Below are positions 45,009 to 54,122 of a stretch of 64,000 bases of DNA, in pieces. The stretch is from Alphaproteobacteria bacterium PA4 (lineage in GTDB: Bacteria > Pseudomonadota > Alphaproteobacteria > Sphingomonadales > Sphingomonadaceae): the NCBI GenBank assembly GCA_002256005.1, contig NKIQ01000013.1:1-64000 (forward strand), in the 5' to 3' direction. Made by a program: the position numbers and the translations under genes. A model generated the notes under the pieces. That model ran no database searches. It was given only the letters and a program-made list of their open reading frames with translations, and was not told where the DNA came from. Each line of letters begins with the position of its first letter. Position 1 is the stretch's first letter.

Positions 45009-46412
45009 CTACCCCGCCGCCGGCAAATCCAGCCGCACCAGCAGCCCGCCCAGATCCTCCGATTCCTCCAGCGCGATGGTGCCGCCATAGAGTTCGGCGA
45101 CGTCGCGGGCGATGGCGAGGCCGAGGCCGGTGCCGGGCTTGTCGGTGTCGAGGCGTTCGCCGCGTTCGAACAGGCGTTCGCGTGCCTCGGCCGGGATGCC
45201 GGCACCGTCATCCTCGATCAGGATTTCGACCCGGCCGGGCCCGCCGGCGACGGTGACGAACACCCGGCCGCCGCCATGCAGCGCGGCATTGTCGATGAGG
45301 TTGCCGACCATTTCGTCGAGGTCCTGGCGCTCACCCTGAAAGACCTTGGCCTGGTCGCCGTCGAGATCGATGGTGACATGGCGGTCGGTGTGGATGCGTT
45401 CGACGGTGCGGATGATCGCCTGCAGCGCCGGCCACACCGGCGCCCGCGCCGTTGAGGCACCGCGGCGGCCGGCGGCGCGGGCGCGGGCGAGCTGGTGATC
45501 GACATGGCGGCGCATCACCTGCAGCTGCGTCTGCACCGTCTGGGCCAGCGGATCGTTGCGGCCCTCCGCCTCGCCGATCAGCACGCTCATCGGCGTTTTC
45601 AGCGCATGGGCGAGGTTGCCGGCATGGCGCCGCGCGGCTTCGGCCTGGCGTTCGTTGTGATCGAGCAGTTCGTTGATTTCGCTGACCAGCGGCGCGATTT
45701 CCTGCGGAAAATCCCCCGGCACCTGCCGCGCCGCGCCGGAGCGGATGGCGGCGATGGACCGGCTGACCCGGCCGAGCGGCGACAGGCCATAGGTCGATTG
45801 CAGCGCCGCCAGCGCCAGCAGCGCCAGACTGAGGCCACCCAGCGACCAGAACAGGATGGCGCGCAATTCGCGCACCTGGGCATCGCGGTCGCGCGTCGAT
45901 TGCGCCACCTGGAAGTAGAAGACGGTCGGCGAGCCCGGCAGCTTCACATCGCGACCGACAACGCGCAGCGGCTCGCCCGGGAAGCTGCGGTTTTCGTAGC
46001 GGCACGGCTTCACGCAGCCGAGCTGCGGCGGCGGACCCAGCACGCGATCCCAGAGCGAACGCGACGGAAACGGCGGCTGTTCCGCGGCGGAGACCTGCCA
46101 GTAAAGACCGGAATAGGGTTCCGAAAAGCGCTGGTCGCCGAGCGGGCGGAGAAAGCGCACCGCGCCCGCTTCATCGAGATCGGCAGCGTTGATCATGCCG
46201 GCCAGGGTGAAATCCAGCTGGGCATCGAAATTGCGGGTGAGCGCGCCGACCAGCACGCGATCGAGCGCGAAACCGCCGAGCCCCAGCAGCGGGATGATCC
46301 AGATGGCCGCCAGCGCGATCATCCGCAGCCGCAGCGACCCCGCCAGCGAAAAGCGGCGGCGCGGCCGCGCGGCCGCCAGCGGCTCAGCCGGCGTCGTTGA
46401 GACTGTAGCCAA
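45009..46412 (-). CDS. Two-component sensor histidine kinase, PhoQ-like
   Basis: 467 residues: two membrane helices (about 33-54 and 185-210) enclosing a periplasmic domain, then HAMP, HisKA with NLAHALKTPMSVL as phospho-acceptor site, and HATPase with NLIDNAALHGGGR, DDGAGIP and TGLGLAIARDV. The periplasmic part has a Cys pair (QLGCVKPCRYENR) that could be redox or metal sensitive. It overlaps the regulator gene by about 29 bases. Confidence 0.93.
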   Translation of the reverse strand: MATVSTTPAEPLAAARPRRRFSLAGSLRLRMIALAAIWIIPLLGLGGFALDRVLVGALTRNFDAQLDFTLAGMINAADLDEAGAVRFLRPLGDQRFSEPYSGLYWQVSAAEQPPFPSRSLWDRVLGPPPQLGCVKPCRYENRSFPGEPLRVVGRDVKLPGSPTVFYFQVAQSTRDRDAQVRELRAILFWSLGGLSLALLALAALQSTYGLSPLGRVSRSIAAIRSGAARQVPGDFPQEIAPLVSEINELLDHNERQAEAARRHAGNLAHALKTPMSVLIGEAEGRNDPLAQTVQTQLQVMRRHVDHQLARARAAGRRGASTARAPVWPALQAIIRTVERIHTDRHVTIDLDGDQAKVFQGERQDLDEMVGNLIDNAALHGGGRVFVTVAGGPGRVEILIEDDGAGIPAEARERLFERGERLDTDKPGTGLGLAIARDVAELYGGTIALEESEDLGGLLVRLDLPAAG

Positions 46413-47046
46413 GGCCGCGCGTCGTGCTGATCAGATCGGGGCCGAGCTTCTTCCGGATACGGGTGATGAACACCTCGATCGTGTTGGAATCGCGATCGAA
46501 ATCCTGATCATAGATATGTTCGATCAATTCGGTGCGGCTGACCACCTTGCCCTTGTGGTGCATGAGATAGCTCAAGAGCTTGAACTCCTGCGCCGTCAGC
46601 TTGACCGGGTCGCCATTCAGCGTGACGCGCCCCGACCGGGTGTCGAGCCGCACATCGCCGGACACCAGTTCCGATGTCGCCTGACCGGCGGCGCGGCGGA
46701 TGAGCGCGCGCAGCCGGGCGATCAGCTCTTCGGTCTGGAACGGCTTTGCCAGATAGTCATCGGCGCCGGCGTCGAGCCCGGCCACCTTGTCCGACCAGCT
46801 GTCGCGCGCCGTCAGCACCAGCACCGGCATCACCCGGCCATCCTTGCGCCAGCGGTCGAGCACGGTCAGGCCATCGACTTCGGGCAGGCCGAGATCGAGC
46901 ACCACGGCGTCATAGCTTTCGGTCAGCCCCAGATAATGGCCGTCCTCGCCATCGCTGGCGGTGTCGACGGCATAGCCGGCCCCCTCCAGCGCCGCCTTCA
47001 ACTGGCGCAGCAGATTGGGTTCGTCTTCAACAACGAGAATGCGCAT
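46384..47046 (-). CDS. OmpR-family response regulator
   Basis: 220 residues: receiver with Asp51 (AVVLDLGLPEVDG) and Lys in YLAKPFQ, then a winged helix with SRTELIEHIYDQDFDRDSNTI and VFITRIRKKLGPDLISTTRG. Partner of the downstream sensor kinase. A PepSY-domain gene lies directly upstream, the arrangement of PhoPQ-like systems in alphaproteobacteria. Confidence 0.94.
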   Translation of the reverse strand: MRILVVEDEPNLLRQLKAALEGAGYAVDTASDGEDGHYLGLTESYDAVVLDLGLPEVDGLTVLDRWRKDGRVMPVLVLTARDSWSDKVAGLDAGADDYLAKPFQTEELIARLRALIRRAAGQATSELVSGDVRLDTRSGRVTLNGDPVKLTAQEFKLLSYLMHHKGKVVSRTELIEHIYDQDFDRDSNTIEVFITRIRKKLGPDLISTTRGLGYSLNDAG

Positions 47047-47079
47047 CAGGAAGCCTTGTAAGGGAAATCGCCGAAATCG

Positions 47080-47370
47080 TCAGTAGCTTTGCCGCGTCGT
47101 GATGCGGCGCCCGGTGCGGGCATCGACATCGACATTCACCAGCGCCCCTTCGACCAGAAAGCGGAAGCGATAGCGCTTGCTCGCCGAATCGAACTCGACA
47201 CCGACGAATTCGCCGCGTGTCTGTGAAAGCACGCGATTACGGATTGGTTCCAGCGGCATGATCTCGCCGGCTTCCACCAGATCCTGCACGCCGTTGCTGC
47301 CAAGGCCGAGCGAAGGCGTGGCCGCGACGATGGCCAGGCCGACAAGGGGAAGGAGCATCAGGGAACGCAT
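47080..47370 (-). CDS. PepSY-like small exported protein
   Basis: 96 residues from the ATG at 47370: signal peptide SLMLLPLVGLAIVAATPSLG, then a PepSY-type module (GEIMPLEPIRNRVLSQT, GEFVGVEFDSASKRYRFRFL, VNVDVDARTGRRI). PepSY proteins next to two-component systems often modulate the sensor or a protease. First gene of a three-gene operon, 33 bases from the regulator. Confidence 0.82.
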   Translation of the reverse strand: MRSLMLLPLVGLAIVAATPSLGLGSNGVQDLVEAGEIMPLEPIRNRVLSQTRGEFVGVEFDSASKRYRFRFLVEGALVNVDVDARTGRRITTRQSY

Positions 47371-47554
47371 GGTGGCAAATCGGACTTTCTCGGGCCTTCG
47401 CAATCGCATGGTCGCCGTGAATAGCCGATGAATGTCACACTTCATCTGTCATGAGCAATGCCGATTCCGACAGGCTGCAGCGACATGGTCACCAGCAATG
47501 TTGCGCTGCGGCGCAATTGCGGCCACTGCACGCCCCAGCCCCATACGGATCCCT

Positions 47555-49363
47555 ATGCCCGAACCCATTCTCACGCTCGAAAACGCCGGCCTGCGCCAGG
47601 GCGGCTCCTGGCTGTTCCGCGGCCTCGACCTGACCATCGACGCCCGCGACCGGCTGGCGCTGATCGGCCGGAATGGCGTCGGCAAGACGACGCTGCTGAA
47701 GCTGATCGCCGGCGAGATCGAGCTCGACGAAGGCCGCCGCGCCCTGTCCCCCACCCTGCGCATCGTCCGGCTGGAGCAGGACCCCGACCTTGCCGGCTTC
47801 ACCACGCTGGGCGACTATGCCCGCGCCGGCCATGACGCGCCGCCGGATCATCGCCTCGAATCGGTGGCGAGTCGGCTGGGTGCCGATCTTGACCGCGAGG
47901 CCGGCACCGCATCGGGCGGGGAGCGTCGCCGCGCCGCGCTGGTGCGGGCGCTGGCCGAACAGCCCGATCTGCTGCTGCTCGACGAGCCGACCAACCATCT
48001 CGACATCGCCGCCATCGAATGGCTGGAAAACTGGCTGGACCGCTACAGCGGCGCCTTCCTGTCGATCAGCCATGACCGTGCCTTTCTGACCCGGCTGACA
48101 AAGAACTGCCTGTGGCTGGATCGCGGCACGCTGCGCCGCGCCGAAGTCGGCTTCGGCGGCTTCGAGGACTGGTCGGACCGCGTCGCCGCCGAGGAAGCCA
48201 AGAATGCCGCCAAGCTCGACACCAAGCTGAAGGCCGAGGAGCATTGGCTGCTGCGCGGCGTCACCGCCCGGCGCAGCCGCAACGAGGGCCGCCTCGCCAA
48301 GCTGATCGAGCTGCGCGCGACACGCAAGGCCATGACCACCGGCGATGCGGTGGCCAAGATCGCCACTACCGCCGATGATGGCAAAACCAAGGTGCTGATC
48401 GACGCCCAGCATGCGGCGCTGGCCTTCGACGGCCGGCCGATCCTGCGTGACCTTAGCTTGCGCGTCCGCCGCGGCGATCGCATCGGCATCATCGGCCCCA
48501 ATGGCGCCGGCAAATCGACGCTGATCCGCCTGCTGCTCGGCCAGCTGGCGCCCGACAGCGGCACGGTGAAGCGCGCGCAATCGCTGAACCCCACCATCAT
48601 CGACCAGCGCCGCCAGCGGCTGGATGCCGAAAACGGCGTCGGCAAGACGGTGCGCGACGTGCTGGCCGATGGCGGCGAATGGCTGGAGGTCAACGGCGTG
48701 CGCAAGCATGTCGCGGGCTATCTGAAGGAATTCCTCTTCGACCCTTCCGTCATCGATGCGCCGGTGGACAGTTTTTCGGGCGGCGAGCGCTCGCGCCTGC
48801 TGCTCGCCCGCGAATTCGCGACACCGTCGAACCTGCTGGTGCTCGACGAGCCGACCAATGACCTCGACATGGAAACGCTCGACCTGCTCGAAGAGGTGCT
48901 CGATGGCTATGCCGGCACCGTGCTGCTGGTCAGCCATGACCGCGAATTCCTCGATCGCGTCGTCACCATGGTGGTGGCGCTGGATGGCGAGGGCAATGCC
49001 GAAACCAGCGTCGGCGGCTGGTCGGACTGGGCAGCCTTCCAGAAGGAAAAGACCGCCGCCGCGCGCGACGCCAACCGCCCGCGCGCCGGCAATGCCAACA
49101 CGCCGGCCAGCCCCAAAAAGGCCGCCGGCAAGCTGAGCTACAACGACGCCCGCGAACTCGCCGAACTGCCGAAGAAGCTGGAGCTGCTTGCCGCCGCCAT
49201 CGCCCGGCACGAGGCGGTGCTGGCCGACCCTGCCCTTTACACCCGCGACAACAAGCGCTTCACCACGGTCACCGCCGAACTGGAACGCGTGCGCGCGGAT
49301 CTGGCGGCGGCGGAAGAACGCTGGCTGGAACTGGCGGAAAAGGAAGCGGCGCTGGCGGGGTGA
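47555..49363 (+). CDS. ABC-F family ATPase, Uup-like
   Basis: 602 residues with two ABC domains and no membrane segment. Walker A motifs GRNGVGKTT and GPNGAGKST, signatures ASGGERRRAALV and FSGGERSRLLLA, Walker B LLLLDEPTNHLD and LLVLDEPTNDLD; a linker of about 70 residues joins them and a C-terminal coiled coil (from about 545) is typical of Uup. ABC-F proteins act on the ribosome or, for Uup, in DNA transactions. The ATG at 47555 gives the family N-terminus; the open frame upstream is rejected. Confidence 0.93.
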   Translation: MPEPILTLENAGLRQGGSWLFRGLDLTIDARDRLALIGRNGVGKTTLLKLIAGEIELDEGRRALSPTLRIVRLEQDPDLAGFTTLGDYARAGHDAPPDHRLESVASRLGADLDREAGTASGGERRRAALVRALAEQPDLLLLDEPTNHLDIAAIEWLENWLDRYSGAFLSISHDRAFLTRLTKNCLWLDRGTLRRAEVGFGGFEDWSDRVAAEEAKNAAKLDTKLKAEEHWLLRGVTARRSRNEGRLAKLIELRATRKAMTTGDAVAKIATTADDGKTKVLIDAQHAALAFDGRPILRDLSLRVRRGDRIGIIGPNGAGKSTLIRLLLGQLAPDSGTVKRAQSLNPTIIDQRRQRLDAENGVGKTVRDVLADGGEWLEVNGVRKHVAGYLKEFLFDPSVIDAPVDSFSGGERSRLLLAREFATPSNLLVLDEPTNDLDMETLDLLEEVLDGYAGTVLLVSHDREFLDRVVTMVVALDGEGNAETSVGGWSDWAAFQKEKTAAARDANRPRAGNANTPASPKKAAGKLSYNDARELAELPKKLELLAAAIARHEAVLADPALYTRDNKRFTTVTAELERVRADLAAAEERWLELAEKEAALAG

Positions 49364-49403
49364 ACGCGGGCCGGGCCACCGGGTTCGTCAGCCCCCGGCA
49401 CTG

Positions 49404-50570
49404 TTATGCCGCGCGCGCTGTGGCCAATTGCGTCTCATAGGCGGCGAACAGGTCGCGGAAATGCGCGTCCATGGTGCGGGTGCCGGCAGCGGCCGCGCGG
49501 GCATTGGCGCTGAGTGTCGGCAATTGCGCAATGGCCTCGCCGATGACGGTGGCGGCGCTGGCGGCGTCACCGGCGGCATAGCGCAGGCCGAGACCGGGCA
49601 GCGCCTGGTCCGCAGCGCCGCCTTCATCGGGCACCACCAGCGGCAGGCCGGAGGCCAGCGCCTCGGCCTGGACCATGCCGAAGGTTTCGGCGTTGGCGCC
49701 ATGGACCAGCAGATCGGCGCTGGCCATCAGCCGCGCCATTTCGTGCCGGTCACCGATGGGTGACAGCAGCTGGATATGCGGATTTTCGCCAACGGCGCGC
49801 AGCACGGCGGTGCGGCCATGGCCATCGCCGACCAGCACCAGCCCCAGCGGCCGACTGTAGCCGGCAGCGACCGCGCCGGCGATGATCAGCGGCCAGCGCT
49901 TTTCCGGTGAAAAGCGGCCGATGCCGAGCAGCAGCGTTGCCGATTCCGGCAGTTCGCAGCGCGCCAGCAGCCGGGCACGCAGCGCCGGATCGCGATGCGC
50001 CGGCGAAAACACGCCCGGATCGACGCCCATCGGAATGGTGTGGACATGGCTGAGCCCGCCGGCGGTCATCCGCCCGGCCAGGCTGGGCGAGGCGCAGACC
50101 ACCATGTCGAAATGCGCATCGAGCCGGCGCAAATGCCGCCAGAACCAGTCGAAACCCCTGTCGATGGTCTTGCGGCTGACCATGCCTTCCAGCCAGCGAT
50201 AGGCCCAGGCCGACAGCGGGTCGGCGTGCATGATGAGGGCGCGCGGCGCCTTGCCCTGCCATTCGGCGACGGCGGTGGCGCTGCCCCAGGGCGAGGAGGC
50301 CTCGACGAAATCCGGGTTTTCGGCGTCGAGCGCCGCATGGATCACCGCATCGCTTTCAAAATAGAAATAGCTGCGATCGAGCGGGAAGCGCGGCGAGCGG
50401 ATGCTGATCAGCCGCGCCGTGCCGAACTGTTCGACGCTGTTGTCGGCGCCCGGGGCGATCACCGTCATGCGCTGGCCGAGCGATTCGGCGATGCGCAGCT
50501 TGCGCTGGGTATAGGTGCGGATGCCGCCGCCGGTGGGCGAATAGAGCGCCGAGATGTCGACGATATGCAC
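49404..50570 (-). CDS. Glycosyltransferase family 4 protein
   Basis: 388 residues, GT-B fold: N-terminal VDISALYSPTGGGIRTYTQRK; C-terminal donor-binding domain with LLGIGRFSPEKRWPLII, GLVLVGDGHGR and the E-x7-E motif NAETFGMVQAEALASGLPLV. Start GTG at 50570, 2 bases after the DUF2141 gene. It probably adds sugars to a lipid or surface glycan. Confidence 0.9.
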   Translation of the reverse strand: MHIVDISALYSPTGGGIRTYTQRKLRIAESLGQRMTVIAPGADNSVEQFGTARLISIRSPRFPLDRSYFYFESDAVIHAALDAENPDFVEASSPWGSATAVAEWQGKAPRALIMHADPLSAWAYRWLEGMVSRKTIDRGFDWFWRHLRRLDAHFDMVVCASPSLAGRMTAGGLSHVHTIPMGVDPGVFSPAHRDPALRARLLARCELPESATLLLGIGRFSPEKRWPLIIAGAVAAGYSRPLGLVLVGDGHGRTAVLRAVGENPHIQLLSPIGDRHEMARLMASADLLVHGANAETFGMVQAEALASGLPLVVPDEGGAADQALPGLGLRYAAGDAASAATVIGEAIAQLPTLSANARAAAAGTRTMDAHFRDLFAAYETQLATARAA

Positions 50571-50572
50571 GC

Positions 50573-51109
50573 TCAGCCCTTCACCGGCGCGAAGCAGAAC
50601 AGGCCGCTGCGATAGTTCATGCGGACAACGACATTGCCGACACCGGCGCCGGTGCTGACCCGCGCCGTCTCGACGCCGGGCTTGGAAAAGCAGAATTTCG
50701 CCGGGTTGCCGGGCACGCCGAAGCCGTCGCTCGACAGGCCGAACTTGCGGTTGCCGTCGCGATCGTGGAGCACCGACAGGGCATAGGTGCCGGGGCCGGG
50801 CACGCGGATGCACAGTTCGACGGCGCCGGCGTGCGGCACCGGCACTTCCACCCGCCGGAAGGTCTTGCCGGCCATCACCAGCAGATTGTCGTCGGCGAGG
50901 AAGTCATCGTCATTGGCGGGGTAGAGTTCGGCCTTCAGATTGCCGCGCCGGTCCTTCAGGCCCGAAATCGTCACCAGCAGCGCCGGGCCGCTTTCGTTCG
51001 GCCGACACTGGCCCTCGGCCTTGCCGAGGTCGGGGGTGGAACGCAGCGCCGGCTCGGCAGCCAGCACCGGCGGGGACAGCAGCAGCGCCAGCGCCAGCAG
51101 CCGCCGCAT
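50573..51109 (-). CDS. DUF2141 exported protein
   Basis: 178 residues with signal peptide (LLALALLLSPPVLA). The DUF2141 body shows LLVTISGLKDRRGNLKAELYP, GTYALSVLHDRDGNRKFG and GFGVPGNPAKF. It looks like a periplasmic beta-sandwich; function unknown. ATG overlaps the stop of the membrane protein gene upstream (TGATG). Confidence 0.9.
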   Translation of the reverse strand: MRRLLALALLLSPPVLAAEPALRSTPDLGKAEGQCRPNESGPALLVTISGLKDRRGNLKAELYPANDDDFLADDNLLVMAGKTFRRVEVPVPHAGAVELCIRVPGPGTYALSVLHDRDGNRKFGLSSDGFGVPGNPAKFCFSKPGVETARVSTGAGVGNVVVRMNYRSGLFCFAPVKG

Positions 51110-52032
51110 CAGGCGGCCTTGATCTTGGTGGCGTCGCCGGCGGCCAGCATCAGGCCCAGCGCCAGGTGCGTGGCGAGGATCAGGCTGGCCATCATCGTCA
51201 TCAGCGCGGCGATATCGGCATCATGGCCGACAAGGAATACGGCGAGCCCGGCAAAGACGATATCCTTGTTGGGCAGCAGCGGCAGGCGCGACAGCAGCAG
51301 GCGCATCGCCGACAGCAGCAGCCACCATTGGATGCCGACCTGCGGCAACACCAGATGCCAGGCCCAGGCGTTGCAGCCGGTGGTCAGCGCGATGCGCAGC
51401 AGATGCATGCCGCTGACGAACAGCAGTTCCGGCCGCGGCAGGCTGAACAGCTGGCGCCGGAACAGCAGCACCAGGCTGGAGGTGACGAGCACGACGGCGA
51501 CCGAGGCCATCAGCGTGCGGCTTTCGATGCCGAGGTGAAGGCTGCCGAGCAAAGGATAGGCCAGCGCCAGCATCACCAGCGTCACGGCGTTGCCCATCAG
51601 CGCCGACAGGATGGCGACATCCTTCACCGCGCCGAACGGTGCCGAGACCATGCCGGTGCGCCGCCGCGCCCAAGTGTAGAAATAGACTTCGCCGATATAG
51701 CCCATCAGCAGTTCATTGCCGATCAGCTTCTTCAGCAGTGCGCCGAAGCCGGCGGCCGGAATGTCCCACAAGCGCTTGAAAATGGCGAAATCGATCAGCG
51801 GCGCCGAGAAATAGGCCGCGCCGAAGGCCACCCAGAACCAGGGGTTGGTCGGCAGCATGGCGCGCATTTCGGTGAAACTGACGCTGCGCAGCTGCCAGAG
51901 CACGGCAATCAGGATGGCGATGGAGATGCCGGCGCTGAGCCACCACGATACACCGCGCCGTTCCGCCACCAGTGGCGCCGGATCAGCGACCGGCGGCGGC
52001 AGGCGTTCGGCAGTGGCGGGGGCGGTCAACAC
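51109..52032 (-). CDS. Multi-pass membrane protein of the glycosyltransferase cluster
   Basis: 307 residues with about seven hydrophobic helices. It resembles the lysylphosphatidylglycerol synthase/UPF0104 flippase-like transmembrane family in layout, but I see no firm motif. Coupled to DUF2141; a role in moving or anchoring a lipid-linked product is only inferred from neighbours. Confidence 0.7.
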   Translation of the reverse strand: MLTAPATAERLPPPVADPAPLVAERRGVSWWLSAGISIAILIAVLWQLRSVSFTEMRAMLPTNPWFWVAFGAAYFSAPLIDFAIFKRLWDIPAAGFGALLKKLIGNELLMGYIGEVYFYTWARRRTGMVSAPFGAVKDVAILSALMGNAVTLVMLALAYPLLGSLHLGIESRTLMASVAVVLVTSSLVLLFRRQLFSLPRPELLFVSGMHLLRIALTTGCNAWAWHLVLPQVGIQWWLLLSAMRLLLSRLPLLPNKDIVFAGLAVFLVGHDADIAALMTMMASLILATHLALGLMLAAGDATKIKAA

Positions 52033-52152
52033 AGGGGGCGGGGTCCGATAATCTGACGTGACAGCTATTAGTGCACCAATATGGCAATTTCGGGACTTTG
52101 CGGCGCAACATTGACCATAGCAGGCCCGGCTGACCCGGGCATGAACGACAGA

Positions 52153-53289
52153 TTACGCTTTCGGCAGCAACGCCGCGGCGCGGAACAGGGTGGCATAGGC
52201 GGTGGCGGCACGCTCGACGGTGAAGGCCTGCATGGCCGTCGCTGCGGCCGCCCGCTGCGCCGGGGTGAGCGCCGGCTGCGCCACCATGGCGGCCGCCAGC
52301 GCCGCCGCATCGCCGACCGGCACGACGCTGCCCCATGCGCCGATCAGGCCGCGCATCGACACGGCGCAATCGGTGGCGACGACCGGCAGCCCGCTGGCCA
52401 GCGCCTCGATCACCACCGCCGGCACGCCTTCATAATCGGACGAAAGCAGGAAGACGTCGGCCGCCGCCAGCGCCGGCGGCACCGCGCCATGGCCGGGCAG
52501 CTGCACGCGCCCGGCAAGGCCGAGGCTCGCCACCTGGCGTTCCAGCGCCGGCCGCGCACCGCCTTCGCCGACGATGGTCAGCGTGTCGTCCGGCCCGGCG
52601 GCGCGGGCGAAGGCGGTGATGGCCAGCCCGAAATTCTTCTGCGCCGCCAGCCGGCCGACGGCGACATAGCGACGACCGGGGCCCGTCTGTCGTGCATCGC
52701 CCAGCGCCGCCAGCGCCGCGACATCGGCCAGCGTCAGCGCCGGGTCCTCGATCACCGCGATGCGGGCATCGTCGACCGCCATGAAGCGCGCGATCTCGGC
52801 GCGCATCGGCCCGGCAAGACCGGTGAAGCGCTGCAGGCGCCGACCCTGGATGCGCAGCCAGCGATGATAGATCCAGCGGATCGGCTGCGGCAGGTCGCGG
52901 CGTTCGAGATCGTTGGAGAGTTTCAGCACCACCGGCGGGCAGCGCCGGCCGAACAGCAATGTCATCACCACGGCGACGATCGAATAGCTGTTGCCGGCGG
53001 CGAACAGCACGTCCGGGCGGTGGGCGCGGATCATCCGCCACAGCACGATGCACAGCCAGATGGTTTCCCAGGCGGCGGTCGGGAAGGGCTCGGGGATGAC
53101 CAGCCGCGGCACATGCGCCGGCGCCTCGTCGCGCATGGCGCCGGCCTCGCGGCCCATCACCAGCTTGAGGTCGATACCCGGATCGCGCCCCCAGGCGCCG
53201 CACAGGCGCAGTGCCACCCGCTCCACCCCGCCGGGTTCGAAGCTGTGCAGGAACACCATCACCCGCAGGGGGGCGGCACCGTCAGCCAT
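52153..53289 (-). CDS. Glycosyltransferase family 4 protein
   Basis: 378 residues, GT-B fold: HSFEPGGVERVALRLC at the N-terminus (acceptor domain), then YVAVGRLAAQKNFGLAI, LTIVGEGGARPALE and the E-x7-E motif DYEGVPAVVIEALASGLPVV. Overlaps the deacetylase-like gene by 8 bases. Clearly different from the other transferase of the cluster. Confidence 0.92.
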   Translation of the reverse strand: MADGAAPLRVMVFLHSFEPGGVERVALRLCGAWGRDPGIDLKLVMGREAGAMRDEAPAHVPRLVIPEPFPTAAWETIWLCIVLWRMIRAHRPDVLFAAGNSYSIVAVVMTLLFGRRCPPVVLKLSNDLERRDLPQPIRWIYHRWLRIQGRRLQRFTGLAGPMRAEIARFMAVDDARIAVIEDPALTLADVAALAALGDARQTGPGRRYVAVGRLAAQKNFGLAITAFARAAGPDDTLTIVGEGGARPALERQVASLGLAGRVQLPGHGAVPPALAAADVFLLSSDYEGVPAVVIEALASGLPVVATDCAVSMRGLIGAWGSVVPVGDAAALAAAMVAQPALTPAQRAAAATAMQAFTVERAATAYATLFRAAALLPKA

Positions 53290-54004
53290 TCAGGTCCGCA
53301 TAGCGCGCCGCCACCCGGCCGTGGCCAAGCCTGACCAGAGTTGCATCGATGGAATCGAGCAGCGCCGGCACGCCGGTATCGCCGGGATGGACGGCGACAC
53401 GGACATTGGCCAGCGGTGAAAGGCCAATGCGGGCCACCCGCGCAAAGAACAGCGAGCTGCGGATGCGCCCCGGCGAGCGGCTGGCCCAGGTGATCACCGG
53501 GCCGCGCGTCAGCACCCGGCCATCGCCGGGCCGCCACACCTTCATATGATCCTCGGCGAGCGCAAAGCCTTCGGCGCGGATCGCCGCCAGCGCGCCTGGC
53601 GAATAGAGCCAGGCCGGCGCGATGAAGCCGGCCACCGGCCGGCCGATGGCATCCTCCACCACCGCGCGGCCACGCCGCAGCCGCGCCGTCGCCTCGGCCT
53701 CGTCCAGTGCCGCGAACTCGCCCTCGCCCGCGGTCATGTGCTTCTGGCGGAAACTTGCCGGCGCATCGTCGAGATGCTTCCAGCCGTGCAGGAACATTTC
53801 CACCCCGGCATCGGCCCAATTTCGCAGCCGCGCCTGGAACGGTTTGTCGACGGCGAGCGGCGACTGGTCCCAATGATCGGGCACCACCAGCATGGCAAAG
53901 CGCGCCGCTCCGAGCCGCCGGTCGATGCGTTCGGCGAGCTGATCGACCTGCCGCTCGAATCGCGGCGAGACGTCGTGGATGGAGGCGAGCAGGCGCTTGG
54001 TCAC
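53282..54004 (-). CDS. Polysaccharide deacetylase-like (DUF2334) protein
   Basis: 240 residues of the carbohydrate esterase NodB-like barrel: SIHDVSPRFERQ carries the metal-binding His-Asp, FLHGWKHLDD the second His pair, and GFIAPAWLYS the later motif. Start GTG at 54004. As first gene of the cluster it may trim the glycan made by the two transferases. Confidence 0.85.
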   Translation of the reverse strand: MTKRLLASIHDVSPRFERQVDQLAERIDRRLGAARFAMLVVPDHWDQSPLAVDKPFQARLRNWADAGVEMFLHGWKHLDDAPASFRQKHMTAGEGEFAALDEAEATARLRRGRAVVEDAIGRPVAGFIAPAWLYSPGALAAIRAEGFALAEDHMKVWRPGDGRVLTRGPVITWASRSPGRIRSSLFFARVARIGLSPLANVRVAVHPGDTGVPALLDSIDATLVRLGHGRVAARYADLNG

Positions 54005-54122
54005 CGGCCAGCCTTTGACGATGCGCGCGCATTTCGCAAGCGGTGACGGTCGGTTGCCTTGCCGCGCCCGGACCCAAAATAATCAGTTGGCGCCGGGCGC
54101 GGCGCGTCGCCATAAGCGCGGC

